A stretch of 64,000 nucleotides of DNA from Jiangella gansuensis DSM 44835 (GTDB taxonomy: Bacteria > Actinomycetota > Actinomycetes > Jiangellales > Jiangellaceae). Location of the stretch: NCBI RefSeq assembly GCF_000515395.1, contig NZ_KI911782.1, forward strand, positions 4,742,070-4,806,069. The letters are read 5' to 3'. The notes below the pieces were generated by a model. It was given only the letters and a program-made list of their open reading frames with translations. It was not told the origin of the DNA and ran no database searches. A program made the translations under genes and the position numbers. Shown in pieces: positions 34,056-44,599 of this stretch (position 1 is its first letter; each line of letters opens with the position of its first letter).

Positions 34056-35188
34056 GACGACACCTCCTCGGTCACCGTCTGCGGATCTTCGACCCGGGCC
34101 CGGCGCTCCTCGGCCCGCAGCAGCCGGCGTCGTCCGACCTCGTCGACGATCACCACACAGAGCACGATGATGCCCTGCATGATGACGACGGCGGCCGGCG
34201 GAATGCCCTCGGACTGCAGCCGCGGCCCGGCGCGGTCGAGGAAGGAGAACAGCAGCGCGGCGCCGGCGATGCCGAGCGGGCGGTTGCGGCCCAGCAGCGC
34301 GACGGCGATACCGGTGAAGCCGTAGCCGGCCACGAACGACTCGCCGGAGAACCGGAACGACTCGCCCAGCAGCTCCGGCAGCCCGACCAGCCCGGCGAGA
34401 GCGCCGGACAGCAGCATCGCCTTGATGGTCATCGCGCCGGCGGAGACACCGTTGGCGGTGGACGCCGACGGGTTCAGGCCGCTGCTGCGCAGTTCGAAGC
34501 CGAACCGCGTCCGCGACAGGACCACCGCCATGACGATGCCCACCAGGATGGCGACGAAGACGAAACCGTAGACCGGCCGGCGTGGCTCCTCGAGGCCGAG
34601 CAGGCCGAAGAGCTCGTTGATGCCGGGGACGCGGCCGGACTCCGGCAGCTCCCGGCTGGACGTGTTCTCGCCCGCGCCGAGGTCCGGGTCGGCGAACGGC
34701 CGGCGGATCAGGTAGGCGGCGATGCCGATGGCGATCGAGTTCAGCATGATCGTCGAGATGACCTCGCTGACACCGCGGGTCACCTTGAGCACGGCGGGAA
34801 TCGCCGCGTAGGCCGCGCCGGCCAGCATCGCCACCACGATGATCACCAGGACGTGCAGCGGGGCCGGCAGCACGACAGCGGCACCCACACCGGCCGCGAT
34901 GACGGTCGCGATGCGGTACTGCCCCTCCACGCCGATGTTGAACAGGCCCATCCGGAACCCGACGCTGACCGCGAGCCCGGACAGGAACAGCGGAGCCGCC
35001 CGGTTGATCCACACGCCCAGCGAGTTGGCCTGGGCCGTCGGCGACTCACCGAAGTCGAACAGTGCCCCAAGCGCCGCGAGCGGGTTCTCCCCGATGATCA
35101 GGATGAACAGCGCCGTCACAAGCAGGGCGACACCGAGCGCCACCACGGTCGGAGCGAATCCGCGCGCCCATGCGACGACCCGCGTCAT
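34052..35188 (-). CDS. Nucleoside ABC importer permease (NupP-like)
   Basis: A 378-residue membrane permease with about eight hydrophobic stretches. The conserved FRMGLFNIGVEGQYRIATVIAAGV and a later GLNPSASTANGVSAGAM segment place it in the branched-chain/BMP-type importer permease family. Its ATG overlaps the ATPase gene stop (ATGA). It works with the other permease, the double ATPase and the BMP lipoprotein as one importer. Confidence 0.93.
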   Translation of the reverse strand: MTRVVAWARGFAPTVVALGVALLVTALFILIIGENPLAALGALFDFGESPTAQANSLGVWINRAAPLFLSGLAVSVGFRMGLFNIGVEGQYRIATVIAAGVGAAVVLPAPLHVLVIIVVAMLAGAAYAAIPAVLKVTRGVSEVISTIMLNSIAIGIAAYLIRRPFADPDLGAGENTSSRELPESGRVPGINELFGLLGLEEPRRPVYGFVFVAILVGIVMAVVLSRTRFGFELRSSGLNPSASTANGVSAGAMTIKAMLLSGALAGLVGLPELLGESFRFSGESFVAGYGFTGIAVALLGRNRPLGIAGAALLFSFLDRAGPRLQSEGIPPAAVVIMQGIIVLCVVIVDEVGRRRLLRAEERRARVEDPQTVTEEVSS

Positions 35189-36714
35189 GCCTTCTCCTCC
35201 AGCGCCGCGCCGGTCATGTACGAGCCGAGGATCTCCGGAGTGACCTCGGCCGGGTCGAGTTTCGCGACGAGCCGGCCGCGCAGCACGACGTAGAGGGTGT
35301 CGGACAACCCCAGCAACTCCTCGAGGTCGGCCGAGATGAGCACCGTGGCCAGGCCCGCCGCGCGAGCGTCGCGGATGCGGTCCCAGATGGCCGCCTGTGC
35401 TCCGACGTCCACGCCGCGGGTGGGGTGAGCCGCCACCAGCATCGCCAGGTCGGTGCTCATCTCCCGGCCGATGACGAGCTTCTGCTGGTTGCCGCCGGAC
35501 AGTGCGCCGGCCAACGTCTCGGGGCCCGGAGCGCGCACGTCGTACTCGTCCATGACCCGGCGGGTGTCGGTGCGAGCCGCGGCGGGGTTGATCCAGAACC
35601 GGCCGCCGAACGGTGCCTGGTCCTGGTGCCCGAGCATCCGGTTCTCCCAGAGCGGCGCTTCGAGCAACAGCGCCTGCCGGTGCCGGTCCTCCGGAACGAA
35701 CCCGATGCCGGCACGGCGGCGGCGCTGCGCCGGCCAGTCGGTCATGTCCTCGCCACCGAGCTGGATCGTCCCGGCGCTGGGCTTGCGCAGCCCCATGATC
35801 GCCTCGACCAGCTCGCTCTGGCCGTTGCCCTCGACGCCGGCGAACCCGACGATCTCACCGCGGCGGACCAAGAAGCTCACGTCCGACAGCAGGTCGAAGC
35901 CCTCGTCGCTGGTGACGGTGAGCCCGTCGACGCGCAGCGCCACCACGTCGGCCACCGTGGACTCGCGGGTCTCGGGCGTGGGCAGCTCGCTGCCCACCAT
36001 CAGCTCGGCCAGCTGCCGGGGCGTCGTGGCCGACGGTTCGACCGTCGCCACCGTCGTGCCGCGGCGGATGACGGTGATGGTGTCGGCGACCTTGAGAACC
36101 TCGTCGAGCTTGTGGCTGATGAACACCACGGCCAGGCCCTCGGCACGCAGTTCGGCGAGGTTGGAGAAGAGGGCGTCCACTTCCTGCGGCACGAGCACGG
36201 CCGTCGGCTCGTCGAGGATGATCACCCGGGCGCCGCGGAACAGCACCTTGGCGATCTCGACACGTTGCCGGTCGGCCACGGACAGCTCCGCCACCAGCCG
36301 GTTGGGGTGCAGGCTCAGGCCGTAGCGCCGCGAGAGCTCGTCGATGCGCTCGCGCGCCGCCGCGGTGTCGAGCCGGCCGCCGCCCTTGCGCGGCTCGGCA
36401 CCCAGGACGATGTTCTCGAGGACCGTCAGGTTGTCGGCCAGCATGAAGTGCTGGTGCACCATGCCGATGCCGGCGGCGATGGCGTCGTTCGGGCTGTGGA
36501 AGTCGACCGGCGCGCCGTCGACCCGGATGGTTCCCTCGTCCGGGCGGTGCATGCCGTAGAGGGTCTTCATCAGGGTCGACTTGCCAGCGCCGTTCTCACC
36601 CACGATGGCGTGAACCTCGCCGCGCAGCACGGTCAGGTCGACGTCGTGGTTGGCGACGACTCCCGGGAAACGCTTGGTGATGCCGTCGAGTTCGACGACG
36701 GGTTCCGCGGTCAC
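35185..36714 (-). CDS. Nucleoside ABC importer ATPase (two ABC domains, NupO-like)
   Basis: A 509-residue fused double ATPase. Domain 1 has Walker A GENGAGKST near residue 38, signature LSVADRQRVEIAK and Walker B VIILDEPTA. Domain 2 has a degenerate Walker A (GVEGNGQSE) and an intact signature LSGGNQQKLVIGRE, with AAHPTRGVD in place of the canonical B motif. This asymmetry is normal in BMP and sugar-type importers. The GTG at 36714 follows GGAGGGAG. It energises the two permeases downstream. Confidence 0.95.
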   Translation of the reverse strand: MTAEPVVELDGITKRFPGVVANHDVDLTVLRGEVHAIVGENGAGKSTLMKTLYGMHRPDEGTIRVDGAPVDFHSPNDAIAAGIGMVHQHFMLADNLTVLENIVLGAEPRKGGGRLDTAAARERIDELSRRYGLSLHPNRLVAELSVADRQRVEIAKVLFRGARVIILDEPTAVLVPQEVDALFSNLAELRAEGLAVVFISHKLDEVLKVADTITVIRRGTTVATVEPSATTPRQLAELMVGSELPTPETRESTVADVVALRVDGLTVTSDEGFDLLSDVSFLVRRGEIVGFAGVEGNGQSELVEAIMGLRKPSAGTIQLGGEDMTDWPAQRRRRAGIGFVPEDRHRQALLLEAPLWENRMLGHQDQAPFGGRFWINPAAARTDTRRVMDEYDVRAPGPETLAGALSGGNQQKLVIGREMSTDLAMLVAAHPTRGVDVGAQAAIWDRIRDARAAGLATVLISADLEELLGLSDTLYVVLRGRLVAKLDPAEVTPEILGSYMTGAALEEKA

Positions 36715-36793
36715 GGTGCTCCCTCCGACACACACGTCGCCGGGCCGCCCGGGCAAATGCCGCGGGCTCCCGGCGACGTGGCCACGGCTCGCG

Positions 36794-37834
36794 TCACTCG
36801 GTCGGGCTGACCTCGATCTCACCGTCGATGATCTGCTGCTTGTAGTCGTCCAGCTGATCGGTGATGTCGTCGATGAACCCACCGCTGGTGGCATAGCCGA
36901 CACCGTCGGAGGACAGGTCGTAGGCGGTGGACTCCAGCGAGCCCTCCTCGAGGTACGTGTTGATGCTCTCGAACACCGCGTTGTCGACCCGCTTGAGCAT
37001 GGACGTCAGGATGTGGTCCTGCAGCTCCGGGTCACCCGCGGTCTCCCACTGGTCGGAGTCGGTGCCGATGGCCCACGCGTCGGCAGCGGCCGCCGCCTGG
37101 AACGTGCCGATGTTCGACTGACCGGCCGGCGTGTAGATGATGTCGATGCCGGACTGGTACATCGCCTCGGCGGCCACGCGGGCAGCCGCGGCGTTGTCGA
37201 AGCCGCTGGGGTCCTCACCCGGGGCCAGCCGCTGATCCTGCACCTGGATGGCCGGGTCGACGGCGGCGACACCCTGCTTGAAGCCGGCGGCGAAGGCGTT
37301 GATGACGGCGCCCTCGTTACCACCGACGATGCCGAGCTGGCCGCTCTCGGACTTCAGCGCGGCGGCGACACCCATCAGGAACGAGCCCTGCTCGTCCGCG
37401 AACGTCATGACGGCGACGTTCTCCAGCTCGCTCGGCCCGCCGTCGATGCGGACGAACTGGACGTCCGGGTACTCCGCGGCGACGGTGTCCATGTCGGCGC
37501 CGAACGCGTACCCGATGCCGATGACGGGGTCGTGGCCCTCGTCGGCGAGCTGCCGCAGCAGGTCGGCGCGGTTCGAGCCGTCCTCGTTCGGCGACAGCTC
37601 CTGGAACGTGATGCCGAGCTCGTCCGCGGCGCGCTCGATGCCGGCGGCAGCGGAGTCGTTGAACGACAGGTCGCCTCGGCCACCGACGTCGAAGGCCAAG
37701 CCGACGCTGGCATCCTCCGAACCGCCGGTCTCCGACGTGCCGGCGTCGCCGTCGTCGTCGCTCGCGCAGCCCGTAAGCATCACAGCCGCGGCAGCGAATC
37801 CCGCGGCGAGTTTCATGACCCGACGCACGGGCAT
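36794..37834 (-). CDS. BMP-family substrate-binding lipoprotein (nucleoside importer)
   Basis: A 346-residue exported lipoprotein with a signal ending LTGCASDDD (lipobox cysteine about residue 23). The BMP/PnrA fold follows with VGLAFDVGGRGDLSFNDSAAAG, PVIGIGYAFGADMDTVAA, GFKQGVAAVDP and DIIYTPAGQSNIGTF. It catches purine or pyrimidine nucleosides and delivers them to the permeases. The ATG at 37834 has an AAGGGAGC ribosome site. It heads the importer-cdd operon. Confidence 0.95.
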   Translation of the reverse strand: MPVRRVMKLAAGFAAAAVMLTGCASDDDGDAGTSETGGSEDASVGLAFDVGGRGDLSFNDSAAAGIERAADELGITFQELSPNEDGSNRADLLRQLADEGHDPVIGIGYAFGADMDTVAAEYPDVQFVRIDGGPSELENVAVMTFADEQGSFLMGVAAALKSESGQLGIVGGNEGAVINAFAAGFKQGVAAVDPAIQVQDQRLAPGEDPSGFDNAAAARVAAEAMYQSGIDIIYTPAGQSNIGTFQAAAAADAWAIGTDSDQWETAGDPELQDHILTSMLKRVDNAVFESINTYLEEGSLESTAYDLSSDGVGYATSGGFIDDITDQLDDYKQQIIDGEIEVSPTE

Positions 37835-38020
37835 GCTCCCTTCGATCACCCGGCTCAGCCTGCTGAGCCCGAACGCGTGGATGCTATCCGCATACCGAGA
37901 CTCCGGCGAGCGCCGAACGCCGTCGTTACCAGAACGAGAGTGAACTGCCGACCTGCCGTTTTCCATCTCGCCGCACCTGGGCAGGTTTCGACCGCTGCCC
38001 GGCGGGGCATTTCGTCAGGT

Positions 38021-39124
38021 TCAGCCGTCGCCCTGCACGACGGACTGCACCTCGGCGACCGGGACGTTGACCGTGACGCTCTGCTCGAGCGCGTCGAGGT
38101 CACCGCCCACCTCAGTGCCGTCCTGGTCGACGCCTTCCCACGTGGCGTTCCAGAACGTCGACGCCGTCACCGGGTAGCCGCCCGGGTACGCCACGGAGGC
38201 CCGCGAGAACGACACGGTGCATCCGGCGGTGTCCGCGACGCCCGGCTGCCATTCCTGGACGGCCAACGGAGGTGCGCACTCGCGTGAGCCGGCCGGTGAG
38301 GCGAGCGACAACCCACCGGTCGTGGCGGTGACCTCCGCCCACACCGGGGAGCCGACGATCTCGGCCCGGACGCTCAGCTCGCCCTCTTCGCCACCGACCG
38401 ACTGCGGGTCGGTGACCCAGAACCACGTCGGCAGGTTCACGAACGTCGCACCGGCCGGACCGTTGGTGATCTTGGGATTGCGGTCGATCTCGGGCGCGGG
38501 GATCTCCAACACTTCACGCGCCTCGATAGCCAGGTCCTCCGGATCCACGTATGGAGCCGGAGGGTCGACTGTGACCTCCCACGCGTCGAGCACGATGGGG
38601 ATCTGTCCGAGCCAACTGCCTCCGTCATGGACGTCGGTGTACCCGAGTTCTACGAGTAGCGGCCAGTCGTTGTCGCCCACACATTCCGGCGTATAGAACG
38701 TCACATCCGTACCTGCGGCTTCCAGCGCGACCTGCTGTTCGAACCACTCTCGACTGGGGAGACTGTAGTACCACCCGGCGCCGGTGCCGGACGAGCCTAG
38801 CGACGCGACGTACTCGTCACGCCACTCGAGCATCTGCTCGGCGTCGGTTCCGTCGGCGGCCATGACGGAGTCACCGCCCAGTTCCCAGCCGTCGTAGGAG
38901 AACTGTTCCCACCAACACAGAGCTGGAACCGAGATGGTGTATCCGCCGCCGCCGTCGGGGGCACCGTCGCCGGAGAAGACGACCTGGACTTCGACCTCAT
39001 AGCCGGTGCCGGTGTTGCCACCACCGCCATCGTCGCCATCTCGCGCCTGTGCCGGAGCGGTCGTGCCCACCGCAAGGATCATCGCCGCGCCGGCCGTGAG
39101 ACCGGCTCGTGCCAGCTTGGACAT
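38021..39124 (-). CDS. Unknown secreted protein
   Basis: A 367-residue exported protein with an N-terminal signal peptide (about 1-30; AGLTAGAAMILAVGTTAPAQA then a Gly/Asp-rich linker). The mature part is rich in Trp, Tyr and Gly (WWEQFSYDGWELGG, GAGWYYSLPSREWFEQQ, NLPTWFWVTDPQ) with few cysteines and a beta-sandwich-like C-terminal half. I recognise no family. The ATG at 39124 is the first that gives a signal peptide. Neighbours give no clear hint. Confidence 0.75.
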   Translation of the reverse strand: MSKLARAGLTAGAAMILAVGTTAPAQARDGDDGGGGNTGTGYEVEVQVVFSGDGAPDGGGGYTISVPALCWWEQFSYDGWELGGDSVMAADGTDAEQMLEWRDEYVASLGSSGTGAGWYYSLPSREWFEQQVALEAAGTDVTFYTPECVGDNDWPLLVELGYTDVHDGGSWLGQIPIVLDAWEVTVDPPAPYVDPEDLAIEAREVLEIPAPEIDRNPKITNGPAGATFVNLPTWFWVTDPQSVGGEEGELSVRAEIVGSPVWAEVTATTGGLSLASPAGSRECAPPLAVQEWQPGVADTAGCTVSFSRASVAYPGGYPVTASTFWNATWEGVDQDGTEVGGDLDALEQSVTVNVPVAEVQSVVQGDG

Positions 39125-39208
39125 CAGTCCCGCCACTCCATCGGGTTCGCGGTCACGGATTTCGCAGGATACCAGGCGACAATGCACCAGTCGCCGGCAA
39201 ATCGGGCC

Positions 39209-39889
39209 TCATGAGCACGCCGTGGCGCCCTTCTGAGTCGAGTTCGACACCAGCCAGCGGCCGTCGACGTTCTCAACCGTCAGCACCTGCCGCTCCACGG
39301 CGTCCAGCGGTTCCGGCTCGCCGCGCACGTACTGCACCCAGTTCGCCATGGTGATGCAGGCATCGACCTCGGCGGTGGTGCCGTCGACGGAGACGTCGCG
39401 TACCTCGATGACCGTGGGCTCGCCGACGGTCACCCGCTGCTCCAGCACCGACTCGGCGGAGTACTGCACCAACCGGCCGAGCTGCGGGTTGGTGGCGGAC
39501 TCGGCCAGCCGGGCGGTTTCGGGGTCGGCGCCGAAGAGGATGGCGTCCCAGGCGGCCATGAAGCGGCCGACGACCTCGAGGACCGCTTCCTCCTCTGCGG
39601 TGGCGTCGCCGGGGATCTCGACCGGCAGCTGCGGCGCCAGTTCGATGACGCTCTCCTGGCCGTCGGGCAGGAACGGCTGGGTGAAACCGTCGCTGGGCTC
39701 GGTGGCCGGGGGCTCGTCGTCGCCGCGGGGGGTCTCGGCCGGCTCCGAGTCGGTGGGGTCCGCGTCGGCCGGCGTGGATTCGGTGGTGGTCGGATCGGAC
39801 AGCCCGGCCGGTTCCTCAGCGGGTGACGAGCATGCCGCCAGGGCGGCGACAGCCGTCAGCGTGGCGAGTTTGACGCCTCGTCGGCTCAT
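39209..39889 (-). CDS. Unknown lipoprotein, possible NTF2-like domain
   Basis: A 226-residue lipoprotein with lipobox LAACSS (cysteine at residue 20), a long acidic Pro/Thr/Glu linker to about residue 75, then a mixed helix-strand domain (EEAVLEVVGRFMAAWDAIL, VEVDACITMANWVQYV, LTVENVDGRWLVSNS) resembling the NTF2-like fold. The ATG has a GGAGGGGA ribosome site. The function is unknown; it may be an accessory protein of envelope lipid or wall biology. Confidence 0.7.
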   Translation of the reverse strand: MSRRGVKLATLTAVAALAACSSPAEEPAGLSDPTTTESTPADADPTDSEPAETPRGDDEPPATEPSDGFTQPFLPDGQESVIELAPQLPVEIPGDATAEEEAVLEVVGRFMAAWDAILFGADPETARLAESATNPQLGRLVQYSAESVLEQRVTVGEPTVIEVRDVSVDGTTAEVDACITMANWVQYVRGEPEPLDAVERQVLTVENVDGRWLVSNSTQKGATACS

Positions 39890-39950
39890 GCGTCCCCTCC
39901 GTCGGTTGCCGGCCAGGCACATCGTACGAGGCCTGCGCCGCGGCAGAGGA

Positions 39951-41528
<1,578 letters not shown>

Positions 41529-41661
41529 GGCCACCTCCTCGTCGCCGGCGATGAGCCCACGGTAGTGACCCCGCGACGGTGCCGGGTGGTGACTTTGTGC
41601 ACACGAGCCGTGCACGTGATTTTCTGCACACCGGCGTAGGCCGGCCCCGCGGCGGCCGGTG

Positions 41662-42237
41662 TCAGCCGAGCTGGTGCACCGTGGTCTCGTTGTCCGCCTC
41701 GACGACGAGGAACCGCTCGCCCCGCCCCACCCGGCGGCCGAGCGGGACGCGCTGCCGGCCACGGTCGAGCGGACCGGTGTAGACGTCGGTGTGGTGCACC
41801 CGGTAGAGCGGGTCGAGCCGGTGCAGGGCGACATCGACGTGCGCCGGGCGGCGCAGCACGAGCACGATGCTGTTGTCGCCGGCTTCGTACGCGGCGGCGC
41901 CGACGATCCGGGTGTCGCGGTTGGGCGCGGTGACGACTTCACGCACCTGTGCCACCAGCAACGACGGGATGGGCGCGAGGCCGTCGACCACCCTCAGCGT
42001 GGGGTTCTGCGCCTTGAGCGCGGCGATCATGCGCTCGCGTTTCGGCCCGGTGACCGCCCGTCCGAGCGCCAGGATGTCGATGCTGGAACCGTCGACGCCG
42101 TATCGGACCCGCTCGGCGTCGGTCTCCTCACGGACGACCATGCCGGCCTCGCGCAACGCCCGACCCAACTCGTCGAGAACGCGGACCCGCTTTCCGACGA
42201 GTAGGACACGTGCAGGAGTCCCGATCTCGGTCGTCAC
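41662..42237 (-). CDS. Unknown protein, Rossmann-like N-terminus
   Basis: A 191-residue soluble protein beginning [19 protein letters not shown], which has a receiver- or Rossmann-like beta-alpha start, followed by strands ([39 protein letters not shown]). There are no receiver acidic residues and no B12 motif. The gene is divergent from the glycosyltransferase and close to the mutase. I do not know the function. Confidence 0.7.
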   Translation of the reverse strand: MTTEIGTPARVLLVGKRVRVLDELGRALREAGMVVREETDAERVRYGVDGSSIDILALGRAVTGPKRERMIAALKAQNPTLRVVDGLAPIPSLLVAQVREVVTAPNRDTRIVGAAAYEAGDNSIVLVLRRPAHVDVALHRLDPLYRVHHTDVYTGPLDRGRQRVPLGRRVGRGERFLVVEADNETTVHQLG

Positions 42238-42427
42238 GCAGTACTCCCCTTGTCGACGTCACCACCCGCCGTCTCCTCGATCTTGCGGGCTTTCGTCACT
42301 CAGAGTCACGGTCCATCTCTGATGCTGAGACCGTTGCGTCTCGAAACTGTTGCCCGGTCGCCAGAGCGTCATCCGCCATTCATGCCGGTCTCGCCGATGC
42401 GCCACCGGGCGCCTCCACCGTGGAGTC

Positions 42428-43561
42428 ATGCGGGTAGCGATCGTCGCGGAGTCGTTCCTTCCCCAGATCAACGGGGTGACGAACTCGGTCTGCCGAGTCG
42501 TCGAACACCTCACCCGGCATGGCCACGCCGCGCTCGTCGTCGCACCTGGCGAGGGCGTGACCGAGTACGCCGGACAGCCCGTGGCGCGGGTGCCGTCGTT
42601 TGCCCTGCCCGGCAACGACGACAGCATCGTCGGGCTCTCCACCCGTCGCCGGGTCGGGCGCCTGTTGCGCGACTTCGAGCCCGACGTCGTCCATCTCGCC
42701 TCACCGGTGTGGCTGGGCAAGGCGGGCATGAGCGCGGCAGCCAGGCTCGGGCTACCGACGGTAGCGGTCTTCCAGACCGATGTCGCCGGGTTCGCCCGCG
42801 GCTACCGACTATGGCGCACCATCGGCGACGACGCCATCTGGGCCTGGCTGCGGCGCATCCACGAACAGGCGGACCTGACGCTGGCGCCGTCGTCCGCGAC
42901 GCTCGCCCAGCTGGGCCGGCACGGGATCCCGCGGCTGGCGCGGTGGGGCCGCGGCGTCGACCTCGTCCGGTTCCATCCGGCGCACCGTGACGAGGACCTG
43001 CGTCGCGAACTGGCACCGAACGGCGAGGTCATCGTCGGCTACGTGGGCCGGCTGGCGCCGGAGAAGCAGGTCGCCTCGCTGACGGCGTTGCGCGATCTCC
43101 CCGGCATCAAGCTGGCCATCGTGGGCGGCGGGCCCAGCGAGGACGCGCTGCGCACTGCGCTGCCCGACGCGGCGTTCCTGGGGTTCCGCACCGGCGAGCC
43201 GCTCTCGCGCGCCTACGCGAGCTTGGACGTCTTCGTGCACACGGGACCGGCCGAGACCTTCTGCCAGGCCGTGCAGGAGGCGCTCGCCTCCGGGGTGCCG
43301 GTCGTCGCGCCCAACGCCGGCGGCCCGATCGACCTGATCGACCACGGCTGGTCCGGCTATCTCGTCGACACCGGCGACGGATCGGAACTGCGGGCCGCGG
43401 TGGAACGGATCGCCGCCGATCCGGTCCGGCGGGTCCGGATGGCCGCGGCCGCCCGGGAGTCGGTGTACGGCCGATCGTGGGACGCGGTGTGCGATCAGCT
43501 CCTCGGCCACTACACCGCCGCGATGGCCCGGCAGGCCCAGCGTGCGGCGCCGGCGGCGTAG
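42428..43561 (+). CDS. GT4-family glycosyltransferase (MgtA-like)
   Basis: A 377-residue GT-B fold glycosyltransferase. The N-terminal motif MRVAIVAESFLPQINGVTNS is typical of alpha-mannosyl or glucosyl transferases of the MgtA/PimB group. The donor-binding part has VGYVGRLAPEKQV and the E-x7-E motif in PAETFCQAVQEALASGVPVV. It likely transfers a hexose from GDP-mannose or UDP-sugar to a glycolipid, but donor and acceptor are not proven. It is followed by the sdh promoter region. Confidence 0.9.
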   Translation: MRVAIVAESFLPQINGVTNSVCRVVEHLTRHGHAALVVAPGEGVTEYAGQPVARVPSFALPGNDDSIVGLSTRRRVGRLLRDFEPDVVHLASPVWLGKAGMSAAARLGLPTVAVFQTDVAGFARGYRLWRTIGDDAIWAWLRRIHEQADLTLAPSSATLAQLGRHGIPRLARWGRGVDLVRFHPAHRDEDLRRELAPNGEVIVGYVGRLAPEKQVASLTALRDLPGIKLAIVGGGPSEDALRTALPDAAFLGFRTGEPLSRAYASLDVFVHTGPAETFCQAVQEALASGVPVVAPNAGGPIDLIDHGWSGYLVDTGDGSELRAAVERIAADPVRRVRMAAAARESVYGRSWDAVCDQLLGHYTAAMARQAQRAAPAA

Positions 43562-43574
43562 GATCTGCGGCGGC

Positions 43575-43604
43575 TTAGGGTAGCCTCAGTGAGACATCTC
43601 ACTG
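43575..43604. promoter_or_regulatory. Candidate regulatory sites upstream of sdhC
   Basis: CAGTGAGACATCTCACTG at 43587-43604 is an 8-bp inverted repeat with two central bases and contains GTGA-N6-TCAC, the core of Rex redox sites. It overlaps TTAGGGTAGCCTCAGTGAG (43575-43593), which matches 13 of 19 positions of the DtxR/IdeR iron box. Which regulator, if either, binds is not known. Confidence 0.4.
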
Positions 43605-43737
43605 CTGATTCATGGCCCTGAACAGGTCAGACGTGAGATTAGCCACGGACTGACGGTCCCCGGCAGGGCTACCATGAGCCACGGCCGGAGCCGTGGATGC
43701 GCCGGCACTCGCCGACACATCGGAAGGCAACAGATCC

Positions 43738-44115
43738 GTGCCCAAGGCACCAGCTGGCACGCTCTACCGCGGCCGCGAAGGCATGTGGTCATGGGTGGCC
43801 CACCGGGTCACCGGAGTGGGCATCTTTTTCTTCCTCTTCGCGCACATCCTCGACACCGCGCTCGTTCGCGTGTCGCCGGAGGCGTACAACGAGGTCATCG
43901 CGACCTACAAGAACCCGATCGTCGGGCTGATGGAGGTCGGCCTGGTGGGCGCGGTGGTGTTCCACGCGTTCAACGGCCTGCGCATCGTCCTGGTCGACTT
44001 CTGGTCCAAGGGTCCGCGCTACCAGCGGCACATGTTCGTCGCGGTCGGCGTGCTGTGGGTGGCCCTCATGGTTCCGTTCGTCATCCGTCATCTCTCGCAC
44101 GTGTTCGGAGGCTGA
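43738..44115 (+). CDS. sdhC: Succinate dehydrogenase cytochrome b subunit
   Basis: A 125-residue membrane anchor with three hydrophobic segments, beginning near VAHRVTGVGIFFFLFAHILDTAL, which holds the candidate haem-ligand histidine and the SdhC-type start. Further helices are GLMEVGLVGAVVFHAFNGLRI and VAVGVLWVALMVPFVI. It binds haem and quinone with SdhD. The GTG at 43738 was chosen for the GGAAGG ribosome site; an earlier GTG in frame is possible. First gene of sdhCDAB. Confidence 0.92.
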   Translation: MPKAPAGTLYRGREGMWSWVAHRVTGVGIFFFLFAHILDTALVRVSPEAYNEVIATYKNPIVGLMEVGLVGAVVFHAFNGLRIVLVDFWSKGPRYQRHMFVAVGVLWVALMVPFVIRHLSHVFGG

Positions 44116-44118
44116 GCG

Positions 44119-44571
44119 ATGACCACGACCATCCCCTCGCCCCGGTCGCCACGCACCACCCGGCGGCTGCGCGGGCGCACCAACACCGAGCTGTACTCGT
44201 GGCTGTTCATGCGGGCCTCGGGCGTGCTGCTGCTGATCCTGGTCTTCACGCACCTGTTCGTGAACCTCATGACCGGCGACGGCATCAACGCGCTGGACTT
44301 CGCGTTCGTCGCCGGCAAGTGGGCCGACCCCGTGTGGCAGGTGTGGGACCTCGTCATGCTGTGGCTGGCGATGATCCACGGCACCAACGGAATGCGCACC
44401 GTCATCAACGACTACGCCGAGCGCGACCAGGTGCGGATGTGGCTCAAGATCGGCCTGTACACAGCCACCACCATCACGATCGTGCTCGGCACGCTGGTCA
44501 TCTTCACCTTCGACCCGTGCCCGCCGGACGCAGCCGCCGACCTGCTGCCGTCGTTCTGCTCGGCTTCATAG
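44119..44571 (+). CDS. sdhD: Succinate dehydrogenase membrane anchor subunit
   Basis: A 150-residue three-helix membrane subunit (WLFMRASGVLLLILVFTHLF, VWDLVMLWLAMIHGTNGMRTVI, LKIGLYTATTITIVLGTLVIFTF). The RASG start and the HGTNGMRT histidine motif are family features. GGAGG lies seven bases before the ATG, which is only three bases after the sdhC stop. With SdhC it carries electrons to the quinone pool. Confidence 0.93.
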   Translation: MTTTIPSPRSPRTTRRLRGRTNTELYSWLFMRASGVLLLILVFTHLFVNLMTGDGINALDFAFVAGKWADPVWQVWDLVMLWLAMIHGTNGMRTVINDYAERDQVRMWLKIGLYTATTITIVLGTLVIFTFDPCPPDAAADLLPSFCSAS

Positions 44572-44599
44572 CCGTCCCCGCTGTTCAGAGAGGCAAGTC

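Noticed and set aside
41662-42237. The 191-residue protein as the missing B12-binding subunit of the mutase
   Set aside because: There is no DxHxxG or later glycine motif of the cobalamin domain, and it is divergent in sequence from known subunits.
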